Origin: Nepenthes gracilis
Taxonomy: Eukaryota > Streptophyta > Magnoliopsida > Caryophyllales > Nepenthaceae
Reading direction: 5' to 3'
Assembly: GCA_033239525.1 (NCBI GenBank)
Contig: BSYO01000013.1
Location: 5,108,501 to 5,172,500, forward strand
Length of the DNA: 64,000 nt
Below the pieces are notes generated by a model that searched no databases, was not told where the DNA came from, and saw only the letters and a list, made by a program, of their open reading frames with translations. Made by a program: the position numbers and the translations under genes. Positions 13,114-25,164 of this stretch are shown one piece after another (position 1 is the stretch's first letter; each line of letters begins with the position of its first letter).

Positions 13114-13416
13114 TCAGTTTCGTTGTAATTGCATTTCCACTCCACGCAATCTCTCGTAAAACCAACAATTAGCAGCGATCTGAGAAATTGCCTTCCCTGA
13201 GACGCGAAGAATGTCGCAAATCCATTCATGATGAACCAAAACCTCAAAATCCATAACCTGCTTTCTGGTTCTGTCGCTCTCAGCAACCATCATTTGCAAC
13301 ACGAGGGCCATATCATCTGGAACCCTTTTTCCTCCGCTAACAGCAAGGTTGAGAAACAGCCATGCGTTCTGCTTTATGAATGGAGGAGAACCCAATCTCA
13401 CGATCCAGGCAAGCAT
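13114..13416 (-). CDS. Unrecognised open reading frame, 100 aa
   Basis: A 100-codon frame starting MLAWIVRLGSPPF, in a region of more balanced base composition than its surroundings (about 12830-13560). It contains several tryptophans and no low-complexity sequence, which is unlike the random frames nearby. I recognise no family, see no signal peptide or obvious domain, and there is no splice evidence. It overlaps other frames on both strands of similar length, which weakens the case. It may be an exon of a broken gene or a chance frame. Confidence 0.15.
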   Translation of the reverse strand: MLAWIVRLGSPPFIKQNAWLFLNLAVSGGKRVPDDMALVLQMMVAESDRTRKQVMDFEVLVHHEWICDILRVSGKAISQIAANCWFYERLRGVEMQLQRN

Positions 13417-13713
13417 TAGTATTCACGCGAATTCGCCTCAAATCAAGAGGAGCGTGCACTCCGACTTATTTAGAAGTTTCAAACCACCGAAGGATCTTGT
13501 TTTTCTTCGCTTTCTTTCACCTGCAAATCATCTCTCTATGTCTATTACATTGACTCGAGTTCGCATGTCAATGGCATATTCTCCTCTCTCAAAAGTTGTG
13601 CTCGATAGTGTTGGGTTATGAGTCACTTTCATACGAGCCCATACCTATTTGATATGCCAAAAGATGATACGAACGTTGATTTTTTTCATGTGCGATGAAA
13701 CCCCGAGGCACCG

Positions 13714-13812
13714 ATTTTAGAAACTTTGCACTCGAGTGGCACCTAAAGGAAGCTCGAGCACCATTTTCAAAACTTCTGCGCTCAAGTCGCACCTAAAGGA
13801 CGCTCAAGTGTA
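13714..13812. repeat. Tandem dimer, 49-bp unit
   Basis: Two adjacent units (13714-13762 and 13763-13812) share ATTTT..AAACTT.TGC.CTC.AGT and GCACCTAAAGGA.GCTC.AG. The GCTCGAGC-like words are the same type as those at 11420-11620 and 19575-19760. Confidence 0.6.
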
Positions 13813-14458
13813 TCCCAGAAAATAAAAATGCGGCTGATGTGTATTAGGGCTACTTCACTGCATTTTGAGCGCTATTTTGATTGAGAAAAGAAGAAAATAG
13901 AAAATAGGAATATTTGTGCATCCATTTGAATTCCAAATTGAGTTTCAATCACCACCGACTGTGGACATACTGCTCTTGCCGTTGAGAAGAATATTTACCG
14001 GCTTCTATTTTTTCTCATTCATTTTATATTCTTTATTGTACGGTTTTGTTTTGAGACAAGATACTTTGATTTTATATTTGGACATTTGTGTAACAGAGAC
14101 ATTACATAGTGAAAATATTTTTGGATTTCGCGTCTCGTGATTTTTCTTTTTCATTTTAAAGGGAGTTTTCTATATAAAAATTGTATATTGTTTTATTGCT
14201 TGCGACTTGAGGTTGTTTGTGTGTTATTGTTCGTTTTCTCACGGTTTAAATTAGCGGGTCGATTCCTAAGAGATAGGTATCCCCTTTCCGGATCTGGGGA
14301 GCCATTGAAGACGGAGGAGTTCACTGCACTGCCTGTGCAATCAGAGAAGAGCGAATCCCTCAAACCTTTCTGCAACACAGAGCTATGAAATTTACACAAG
14401 CCCAGAAGGGCAAAAAGAACAGCCTAACAGAAATCAAATAAAAAAGAGACATCAAAGG

Positions 14459-14947
14459 TTAGAACTCAGCAAGCCCAGCTGCAAAATTGCGCCGCTGAAG
14501 CAGTCTGTCAACGGGTGCACGACAAAGCGGGCAATCAAAGTGAGAGTAAAGCCACATATCTATGCAAGGAGCATGGAATGAATGCTTGCACCGTGGCATC
14601 TGCTTGACATCTTCCCCATCTTCAAACACGGACAAGCAAACTACACACTCACGGCAAGTAACTTGTTCTTGGTTCACCTCCTCCTTTTTGTACTTGAAAC
14701 TCAGCAGAGTGCCCGAGTTTTCAGCATCGTGTGTCCTTGGCCTCGTCGTGGAGCCCCAGGTCGGAAGCTGGCGAGTTACCCTTTGTTGAGAAGGCCCGTT
14801 GACACAACACTTCAGGACGACAAGGTTGTAGGCTAGGAGGATTAACGCGGCTGTGACAACAACAACAAGGCCGTAGTAAAACAAGGCCATGGCAGAACCC
14901 GATGAATGTTGTGGTGATGGCGCAATAGTGTTTGTTGCATCTGACAT
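14459..14947 (-). CDS. RING-H2 finger E3 ubiquitin ligase, ATL type
   Basis: Intronless gene for a 162-residue membrane RING-H2 protein, a likely E3 ubiquitin ligase that brings an E2 to substrates near a membrane. A single transmembrane segment lies at about residues 21-46 (ALFYYGLVVVVTAALILLAY). The RING-H2 domain is complete: Cys101, Cys104, Cys120, His122, His125, Cys128, Cys139, Cys142, with spacing C-x2-C-x15-C-x1-H-x2-H-x2-C-x10-C-x2-C, plus the family CIDMW with Trp132. Single N-terminal membrane helix, absence of introns and small size fit the plant ATL family. The segment FKYKKEE before the RING resembles the same region of other ATLs; a clear GLD motif is not seen. The start at 14947 gives a normal N terminus before the helix. 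No damage is visible. It lies just outside the left end of the large inverted duplication, and no second copy exists in this window. Confidence 0.9.
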   Translation of the reverse strand: MSDATNTIAPSPQHSSGSAMALFYYGLVVVVTAALILLAYNLVVLKCCVNGPSQQRVTRQLPTWGSTTRPRTHDAENSGTLLSFKYKKEEVNQEQVTCRECVVCLSVFEDGEDVKQMPRCKHSFHAPCIDMWLYSHFDCPLCRAPVDRLLQRRNFAAGLAEF

Positions 14948-15644
14948 GCTTTTGCTTGGCTGGATTGAAAATATAAGATGGGGAAATGATTAAAGAAGAT
15001 GGTCTATTAATAAGAAATGGATATATAACAAAGCATCTTGTGTTATAGGCTTTGGGTTGGAGTAGCGTGAATATGGAGGAGAAGAGTTGTTGGGGTTAGC
15101 AAATACTTCCTTTCATCAATGGAGTTGCAATTTGCAAGGTTATGAAATGGGAGCTGATGGCAAAAGCCACTTGCAGTTAGTCAACAGGGGCAAGCTTACG
15201 ATGATTTTTCTTTTGGCATATTGCTGTGTTGTGGTTGGAAGATGCAAATCACAACAAAGAAGAAGAAGAAAAATATGGATAACAGAGATATTTTGAAGGC
15301 GAGCAGTCAGGTTCAAATTTTCTTTATAATAAGGGTTAATTTTCTTATGATATAAAGATTACTGTTTAAATTTAAAAAAAAATTATTTGTAGTGCCAAAG
15401 GTTTCAAAGAATGGTCTATTTTTCTTGGCAATTATTTAGAATGAAATAAAACTAGATCTTAATGAAAGAAAAGGGAAAGGGAAGGAAAGAAGATGTCCGT
15501 CTCATTGGAATTGAGAATTTTACTTTTTTTTTTTTTTTAAAAAAAATAGAAACTTATTTCTTTTATAAAAATTAAAAAGATTAAAATCTAATAGCAAAGA
15601 TTATATATATATATATATATTAAAAATAGTTATTTTTAAAAAAA
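14948..15644. other. Upstream region of the RING-H2 gene
   Basis: Contains the 5' flank of the RING-H2 gene, a TATA-like site at 15021-15028, and from about 15310 AT-rich sequence with an A/T homopolymer zone and an (AT)n tract at 15603-15620. The frame at 15087-15296 (+) has no family signature. This stretch is not present at the outer end of the right arm, where a Gypsy fragment takes its place. Confidence 0.4.
15021..15028 (-). promoter_or_regulatory. TATA-like element of the RING-H2 gene
   Basis: On the minus strand it reads TTATATAT, about 75 bases before the ATG of the RING-H2 gene. Position and sequence fit a core promoter with a short leader; other AT-rich sites nearby make it tentative. 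Confidence 0.35.
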
Positions 15645-15754
15645 TAATTTTCAATATTAATATTTATTAAATATTAAATTTAATATTAAAAATAACTATT
15701 TAAAAATATTGTCTAATATTTAAATTGAAGTAATTAAATTGAAATGATCAAATA

Positions 15755-16179
15755 AGATTTGGGGATCCGATTTCTCTTAAAAAAAAAAAAATTCATTGGA
15801 GAAGTAAGGTCTTACTTTTCGTGAAGAAATGCAGGACCCTTATTTTGTAATCTAGCTATCCAAATAAGTAGAATTATATTTATTTTCAAAAAAAGTAAGA
15901 TCTCGAGTCCATTTTATCTGCAGTTTAATATTTTATCTTTCTATTTATTTCTCTGTAAAATCATTTTTATCAAATTATTTTTTTACACTAAAATGTGAAG
16001 TTTTTTTTATTTGTCGGGTATTATATTTAATAAATATTAATATTATAAAAAATTAAAAATATAACTATATTTAATATATTTTATTTTTAAATCTTGACAA
16101 TTAAGTTTTTACCCAATAATCAAATTTGGAGAAACAGAGTGTTACTTCTCCTTAAAAAAAAAGTAAGATCCCCAAATTT
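15755..16179. mobile_element. MITE-like element with inverted termini (left-arm copy)
   Basis: The left end reads AGATTTGGGGATC and the right end GATCCCCAAATTT, so about 13 terminal bases are inverted repeats, followed on both sides by a run of A or T and a GGAGAAGTAA-like word in inverted orientation. Size is about 425 bp and no coding sequence is present. A target duplication is not clear. The matching copy in the right arm is at 59017-59435, so the insertion predates the inverted duplication. Confidence 0.4.
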
Positions 16180-19100
16180 ATTATTCCCTTACCATATCCT
16201 TTCTCTTTTTTTCTTCATATTATTATATAATTAGATATATATGAAATATCGTTTAACTACTTCCACAATATTTTTAAGTGATATGATATTATTCATTCAT
16301 TAATCCTTTATTGTGGGCCTGTTAATATTAATATTTGAATGGAACGTTATATCACTAAAAATATATAATTAAGATATCCTTTTAATATTATTTATCTATA
16401 ATTTGTCCCTTCACGAGTTTTATGGTAGCATTGAATTTGTGGCTTTTAGAGGATCTTAATTCTTATTTTCATGCTCCTTTAGAAATAGAAATCCTAAGTT
16501 CATAAAAAATGCTCATTAATAAAGAAAAATAAAAATCTTTCTAAAACATGCTCAATTACCAATATTCTTTTTTTTTTTTCTGTAGATAAAGATTATAAAA
16601 TGGGAGATGAAATCTAGATTTCACCAGACTATACCCACACTAAGAATAATTTAAAAATGCTAAATTTTACAAAGTCTAAATTGGCAAGTAAACGACATGA
16701 CCAATTTTATACTCAATAAAATAAAATAAAAACATAGCATCTTTTACCAACCAATAATTTAATGGTATAGCATGCCCCTAATAGCCAAATAAAGAATAAT
16801 CGAGAACGATTTATTGTGTAGAATAATAAGATTTTTATATAATAAAATTTAAAATTGATCAAATATATATGGTATTGTTTATTCACACAATATAAAAATG
16901 CTTTTTTATAATAAAAATTTGCGGCCTTTGAATTGTAATAAAATAATTTTATTGTTCAGCACTCCACCAATATAATATAAATAACATAAAACAATGCTAA
17001 AGTGGTTATATGATGATGGTGAAAGGGCACCCACTTTCAGAAAAAACAAAAAACAAGTCTATCGATAGTGGCAAAGGGCACCAATCTTCTAAATAATAAA
17101 TCAACTTAGGTAGTGGCAAATAAATCCAAGTACTTTAGTTCATTGAAAGCTTCGGGAGACATGGAATGAGGGGGTGATTCACCTAAGGGATAGGGTTTAT
17201 CATTTGTGTACCATATTTTAGACAGTTGAATATAAATTTAATGATCTAATAATTTTATTTTTTTAAAATTAAAAATAATTTAAAAAAATAAAAATTAAGG
17301 TCATCAAATTTATATTAAACAGCCCACAATTGATATGGGGGCGTTGTTTCTCACCCTTGAAGTGCATCATTTTTGTGGCATAACGCAAATGTAAACATTA
17401 AATTATATAAAGCATTTTTAGATGATTTTTTTTTCTAATTAGTCATTGAATTATGCGTCTTAATGACAAATTTGTGATAATCAAAAAATAAAACACAAAT
17501 TACCAAAATATGTCATTTATTAAAAATTGAAAAAAAAAAGGGGGGGACAAGAACGCACTGGCTTAGTCTCTTAGTTTCATGATGAATGGGAAGCACTAGA
17601 TGACTAAATGTCCCCAAAATAGGAAATAAACCTCCATTATTGGAATTTACCTTAGGTCCTTTAAAAAAAATTTGTGGCAATTAATTAATAATATATATGT
17701 ATAGATAATGCTCCAAATAATTTTCTTTTGAAAGATAATAGAGATGACCACCTAAACCAAGATTAAAGAAAATAGAACCTGTATTGACTTGCAAGCCAAC
17801 AGAAAAAAACTTACAAGAAAATTTTAAAAGAAAAAAAAAAAGACAAAATGAGAAAAAATTCCCAATTGTTAGATTTAGTCACTTTTTTGTGGGTGTTCGA
17901 ACAAATAAACGATTATCGAAACATCGTACAAATTTGTGCAAGGAACGGAGTGTTTGCGCACGTGAAACACTCGCGGTGAATTTGCTAAAGGGCAACCAAG
18001 TGCCAGGTCAGATAGCAACCAAGCTGGATTGTCGGGCTGAAGAGGTGTCTAGCCGGATTGTTGGGCCGAAAGGCAACCAACTAGACTACTTAGTCCAAGA
18101 GGCGGTTGGACTACAGTTGTTGAAGGACAATCGGCTGCCGATCTTAGTGGCCCATAATGTAAAAGTATAGGAAATGTGTTTTAGGCCTGTAAAAGAGCAG
18201 GAAATACGTTTGGGCCCAACATCATTATCAAAGCGCATGAAGTACTTTAGGGTTTATGTAGAAAAGTGAGACTTTCACCAACATTTGTAAAATCTAATAG
18301 TAGAGAGTGATGCTGATGAGAGAAAAATGAAAGAAGAAAAAGAAAGAAAAGAGAGAAAGACATTTTTCTTACCCTAAAAGTTTTTTTTCTTACTCCAGAG
18401 TTTTTTTCTTATTTTGATTCAGCCCGATTGTTGATACTCTATTTCGGGGATTTGTAAAACCGAGTTTATATAGTGGAGATTTTTTTAAATTTATTTCATA
18501 ATTTTTTTTAGTTAAAAATAATTTTTCATATTAAAAATTATTGTGTATTATTATATTTTTTGTACCTATAATTTTGATAGATGATTATTGACGGAGAGTT
18601 TAGGTTTATTTTATTATATCGAATTATATATATTCGGATTAAAAAACCCCATCACCTATCCCTAACGGAATGAGGAGGGGGCAAGACGGCCTCTTAAACC
18701 TGATGCTTTTACATTGAGCACGAGACTTCTCGACTTCAGTTCTGCAGCAGCTACTTGATCCCTCTATCTAATTTGAGATGGAGACTTTTCAATGATAAAA
18801 AAAAACTCCAAATGAAACTGATAGTTTAAATCTAATTATAGAAGTTGTAAATTTTGAATGTACTTTTATTACAATTCTTTCAAATATAATAAACATGTAA
18901 TGCTCAAATTTTAGTATTGAAATTTAATGCCATTAATATGATTTCTAATTCAATTTAATAAAAATTATATTATAAAATTTGAGATAAAATTTGAATTTAA
19001 AAGTTAGACCCAACGTATCAAGGGCACAGACTTGCACTTATACATGTCTAAGGAAGGAACTGTATATTTGATTTGCATCTCTTCTACGCTCATACGTGTT

Positions 19101-19779
19101 TGTAGCAAGATGGTGATACTCGAGGTGCATTTGAAGGAGCACTCATGTGCGTTTGTGGCTGATTAGTGGCGTTTGAGGTACACTCGTGTGTAGATGCGGT
19201 AAAATATTGACATTTAATATATGCCTGATACAATGCTTGTGCATGCCTATGTGAAAAAGTAGCATCTGATGTATACTTAAGTGACATTAATGTGTTGATT
19301 TTAGTATATAAGTGTTTGAGTATATTGTAGCCATCAATTTCGCACAAGAAGGAAAGACAAGAAAAAGACAAATAAAGGAAAAGAAGATGGGAGATGTAAA
19401 CAACAAGTTTTGAATTTCATATTTTAATTATAGTTAATTAGGTTAAGATAGATAAAGTTGAAATCAAATAAAGAAAAATAGGTCAAAGTCAGTTTTATAT
19501 CAAGTTACATTGAGTTGAAGGATACTTAATTAGCACTTAACATGCAAACATGCATGTTATGAGTAAAGAGGTAACGTCTAATAAACACCTGATTGGAGCT
19601 CGAGCGTATTTTTTAGTGTCAACGCTTGATGCACACCTAAGAAATTCTTGAGCGTGTTGAGATAGAATACCAACACTTGATACTTCCTGATGTGACACTC
19701 GTGGCTACAGCATTTGGCCGCAACGCTCGATGCGAGTTTGACGAGTGTATGTGCGCCAATTTGTTATATAAGTTATATT

Positions 19780-19940
19780 CAATTAGTTTTTGATCATTTT
19801 TTATTAAATTTGGGAGAAAAGAGAGAAGAAAAATGAAAAAAAAAAGAGAGAGAAAAAGTTAGAGAATACCAATTGAAATGATTTCAAGTAAGATTTTGAT
19901 AAATTTAAAATTAAAGTAAGTGCATTCTAAACTTTTTTTT
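19780..19940 (-). repeat. Dispersed repeat family, copy c
   Basis: Inverted-duplication partner of 42320-42500. On the minus strand it has the CACTTACTTTAATTTT segment, a long pyrimidine tract, AATGATCAAAAA and TATATAA, followed by a zone (19575-19760) with words such as CGCTCGATGC. Confidence 0.4.
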
Positions 19941-22900
19941 TTGTTGTTAATTTTTTTCAATTATTAGAATATTTATTGTCTCAAATGTTTGTACATTTTA
20001 CAATTTTATAACTAAAATGTTTAAGTTTCACATGTATAAACTCTCTCTCACTCCTCACCATTTTTGTGAAAATCATGTTCTTAATTCATGTATATTGGTT
20101 TGTCAAATTAGTTCTCTACAAATATGCTTATGCATATATTAGGAATCTCGTTTAATATTCTAATATGTTATGAATTTTTTTATATAAAGTTCTTACTTAC
20201 TTAAAATCACTAAATTTATAACTTGCATGTTCTAAAAACTCATTGAACTGCCCCTGCATGTTTGCTAATGGAAATGAAAAGTTGAATCGAGAAATTTTTT
20301 TGATTTTCTTATCATATATTGCTGAAAAAGGATTTTCCCTATTTGAAAATATTGTAAGGTAATATTTCATATTTTAGATTAAGTATGTTTAAATTTTTGT
20401 AGAAAATTGAAGTATTGCATAAAAAGAAATTTAAAGAAAAACTCTACAATTTGTTAAAAAATTAAAAATATTTTCTTCGGAATGAGAAAAGATATGTATC
20501 ATTTGTAATTGCGTAGAATTTTTATTTGTTTATATATCGAATAGTTATAAAAAATTTAATGATGGTATATTATGGTATATTTTAATATATTATAGTAGTA
20601 ATCGGGATTTGAACCGATCATCCGCAAGTAAAAGTAGCGTTTCGCCCCATTTACAGGGTAATATGTATGACAACCTATTTACAAGCCTTGAATAATAGTG
20701 TAAGGCCTTTTATTGTATAAAAATAAATATAACTCAAATTTTGATTACCTACTCCTTAGTTGGTAATGCCTCATTGGTTATTGGTCCAAGAGAATTAGCA
20801 TGTTTGATCATGATCTATATAGTACTTTGATTAAGAACTGAAAATGAAAATTAAAAACCTGTGCATATATGTTATAAAAATTCATTGTATTATATCTAAA
20901 TTTAATTCATTGTTTCTTTTAACATGTTTTAATATAAATTGTATATTGAATTATATAACTATATGCCTTATTAAATTTTTAACTCACTATTATATTTGTT
21001 TTTCATTTATCCCTTTTATTTTAGCGGGTTTAGATAGTTGTAATTGAGGATTATGGTCGAGAAGCTGATTCGAGAAAATTTAGACTAAAATTTTAATGGA
21101 ATTACTTGTGTTTTATTTTAGAGTAGTAGTCGTATAACAACATATTTTCATTTTAGTTATTCGGTTATGTATTAATTTAGTTATTGTAGTATTTTGCAAG
21201 TAATATAGGTTGGTTTCGATTCTCTTATTTGGCGATTTGTTACTTTGATTTTGGTATTGATCTAACTCCTTACGCATATATTGATATCATGATATAGTTT
21301 GTATTCCAACCACTTGGTGATATGACATTTCGAATATTATGATTAGATTAACTATTTTATTTTAGATCGGTTGTGAAATCAACGTGAAACACATATTCAT
21401 CGTAATTTGGGCTTATTAATTATAAATGGAATGATTATCGTTAATTATTGTTTCGGTTGGTATTAGGATGTGCTAAGAGATAAAGAGAAAGAGAGAGAGA
21501 AAAAAAAAGATTTTAGAATTGTTTTATATCAAATTCGTTTCATTAGATCAAAAATAGAACATAAATATTATAAGACTATTCTTTGATCTTTTTCATATGT
21601 CCTTCAATTTATTTATATTTTTTTATTTTGATATGAATGCATGTTACTCTTTTTCTCCCTTATTTTGAACAACACTGCATTTATATGAATTTTATTGAAA
21701 ATTTTAAAATTTTATTCTATTTTACTAATATTTAAAAATTTTATTCATTTTATATAAAATGAATAAATATTTTGAGATACTATATTTATGTATGAAAATA
21801 TTTATAAAATAATAGTCATAAAACTTATGTATTTAACCTTATATGTGGTATTTTATGTAAATGTTTTGAACCAAATACTATTTTATCTCTATGTGAATTT
21901 GTTTTCTTTTCATAGGGTAAAAAATTTTGGTATGGATTTTTTTTTTAGAGTGAAAAATTTTGTAATTACTATAGAATCTACCGTTTTCATATTTTATTGA
22001 AAACTATTGTTAAAAAGGTCAAAATAATATATTCAAATATTCTAATATGTTAGATACATTTGAGAATTACACATATTTTTATTGGTGGCAAAAAAAGTTA
22101 TATTTGATCTCATCCATAGAAAAAATTATAAACAATCTCCTTATAGGTCTAAATAGTAATCTTTTAGTTTAAAGTTATCAAGAATATATGTAACCTTTCA
22201 GCAAATTATTATTTTGATACTTAATTTTTCATATAGTATGTTTTAAATTTTTAGGATTTTACTTGCAGCATAACTGATATTAAAATGCTTTGACCTTGAA
22301 AGTTGCAGGTTTTGACAATGTAATCGAAATTATTTGATGTTAAGTTTTGAGTTTTTTATAATTGTTTGGCAATTGAAATTGGACGATTTCGTACAATTTG
22401 ATATTATTAAATATTTATATATTGATTATGAATTTTATGTATAAAATTAAATTTTAACATTTGTTGTTGAACATTTAAAACATTAAAACATTTGATAGAT
22501 TGTATTTAATAGATGTTTTATGATTTTGCAGTCCCTTATTTTGTTTTATGGATACGTTTTATCATGATAACATATATGCTTATTGAGTTTAAGGATTATA
22601 ATTCACTTTATTTTTTAGACCTTTTAGAATAGAAGATATTGGAACGTGGCAGGATCATGGACAAAGAAAATTGAATACTGTTATAATTATTTTATTATTG
22701 GGTATGCATCTTGATTTAGTTTGAGATTGTGCTGGAAATTTATTAATTGATTTAATTATAATTTATATTATTAGATAACACATCAAACATCGTGAATGTT
22801 TGCAAAGGCTTCACGTTATCTGTGTTGAATGATTGAGATTTGGTATAAATAGTTTATTATATATATATATATTATTTATTTGGAGACTAGATATAATTAA

Positions 22901-25164
22901 TTTGGTCAGATTCTATATCTGCTATTAGTCATAGATGTATCATACCTATTTTAAGTTTATTAGTTTTTTATGTCCTACCCCATATTTGAATTTTATTAAA
23001 TTACTGAAAAAAAATATTTTAATTATTTATTTATCTATTTAAAATGGAGTGGTAACCAAATAATTGCTAAAGATACCATTTTTAGGGTTGTATGATTGGG
23101 GCTTCTCCCTGTGCATCTAATCCATGCCTAACAAATAGTTCTATCCCAGTACTAATAAGGCCACAAACATCTTATTCTACTATAAATAACCGTGCAAACA
23201 TGCTAGATAAAAATTATGTTAGGTTCATAAAAAAAAATATAACCTAAAAGATTACACTATTTAATTTTCTTCTATTATTAAAAAAATTTTTTAAAGAAAT
23301 ATATCTGCCCCACTCTCAGACTTTAGGAAACGGGGCCTACTTTTTATTACAATTCGATTTAATTCAATTATGGTAATTTTAAGTTAGAAAAATGGGGATA
23401 GAAATTTCTTTTAGTTTTTAAAAATATTAGTATGTATTAAATATTTAATTTGATATAAATTTTAAAATAATTATATAAAAATATTTTAATATTTAAATTT
23501 TATCCGTTAAATTTTTATAATTTAACGCTGAAATGCAAAAGCCAGGGCTTCCCAAACTTTACCCACCCGTGCCTAAATGTTCAATGGACTTGCTTATTTT
23601 ATTATCCAAAATTTTATGAAGAGGTTTATTGTATTTCTTACAAAAAAGTAGCTTGCCATCATTTCATTTTATCTCATCTCATTTTACTTTATAATCTCTT
23701 TAGGTTTTACAATCTCATTTTATTTTATTTTCCTTGTGCCTAACAAAATATTTAAAAATATTTATTAGATAATATGGTAAATAAAATTCAACCAATAAAA
23801 AATATGTTAAAAATATTTTTTAACTATTTTAAAATCTTTTCAAAAAGTATTATTTAGTTAATATATGTGGTTAATATAGTAGTCAAATGTGTCATATTAA
23901 TTATAGTGAATATCTAAATTTAAAATAATAATATAAATAATCTAATTTAAATATTTTAAACGGATAATTTGATATGAGTACTTTAATTGTTTGATAAATT
24001 TTGAAGATGAAGGTTGAAAAGAAAGGAAGGAAAAAAATAATATTTTCTGATTTTAATTGATACCTATTATGATTGATGAATAATGTAAAATTTTTAATTT
24101 CTACTTGTAAATAGAAAATAAACCAATTAAACACAATATCACCATAAAATAAAATAAGAAGAATATTGATAATTTTATGAAGAAAATCATTCAAATGAAA
24201 GGAAAAACTTAGAGCTCATGGAATCTAAAAATGTTACATTACTTTTACAATCTTATGTGTTTGTAATTATGTATCTATCCTTTTTACAGTCTTATGTCCC
24301 AATAGAACAATCCAATGCATCGGACAGGTTAGACTGTAAAAGTCAGCCTGTTTTTTATAATATGTTCAAATTAATATTTTTTCAGTCTAATTAAAGTAAA
24401 CATGAACATTTTTTTTTTAATTTTAATGAAACAAATATAGATATAGACTCCCATGCAGAATAACCCTCTTCAATAATATATTCTTTTAAAAGGATAGAGA
24501 AATAAAAAAGCAAAATTATTACTGATATTAGGTAAGAAGATGAATTAATTTGCCTATTCATGATGTTGTCAAATCTCAACGTTATCCATCAAGAAGGAAT
24601 GGATTTGTGTGTATTCAATATGTTTAAAATTATGTAAGAACTAAGATTTTATAACCATAGGCTATAGAAAGATTAAAAAAGACTGTATAATAATCTCAAT
24701 ATAGAACTAATCAATATGAAAAGTCATGATGTGTTCGATAAAATTTAGGCTGATCCAACTCAAGACTTACAAAAAAAAAAAAATGCTTAGCCCAGACGAG
24801 ACCCTGTGCGGCTTGTGGTTCAGCCGACACTGGCCCAACAAACACAGTTCAAGACGGATCGTAACGCAATTCAGAAGTTCTAACCCAACAGATCTATAAA
24901 AGTACACATCAAAGGTTCGACATCGCTTAAACAAGAGGAACCCTTCTACGGATCACACTATAAAGTCAATTATTGTAATAGGCTCTCTCAAGCACGGACG
25001 ACTTAATAAATCTGCAACCATCACAAAGGCTCCATCCCAAAGATTTGGGTTTCCATCCCAAAAGCCCTATCCTCCTTCCTCCTAGGGAGGAATCTTGTTT
25101 TCTTCTCCCTCTGAGGAGGAGGCACCTTCTTGGGAGGGGCCCTATCCTGCTCCCTGGGAGAGAC

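Noticed and set aside
12943..13621. Overlapping frames on the plus strand around 13.0-13.6 kb
   Set aside because: Several phases are open on both strands at once; no homology recognised, so at most one could be real and none is favoured strongly.
15087..15296. 69-codon frame near the RING-H2 promoter
   Set aside because: Ends in low-complexity arginines, no family signature, overlaps the probable promoter region.
17784..18170. 128-codon frame with a Lys-rich start
   Set aside because: Lies in an LTR-like GC-richer block; the frame is not kept in the right arm at 47400-47800.
19090..19371. 93-codon frame kept at equal length in both arms (partner 46302-46583)
   Set aside because: About one residue in six differs, as much as or more than the DNA, so there is no sign of protein constraint; no known family.
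20592..20665. tRNA-like sequence on the minus strand (GGTTCAAATCCC preceded by a CTGTAAA loop-like word)
   Set aside because: The T-arm word is good, but the anticodon stem does not pair and no acceptor stem closes. The partner at about 41828-41892 has lost the T-arm consensus. At most an old tRNA-derived fragment.
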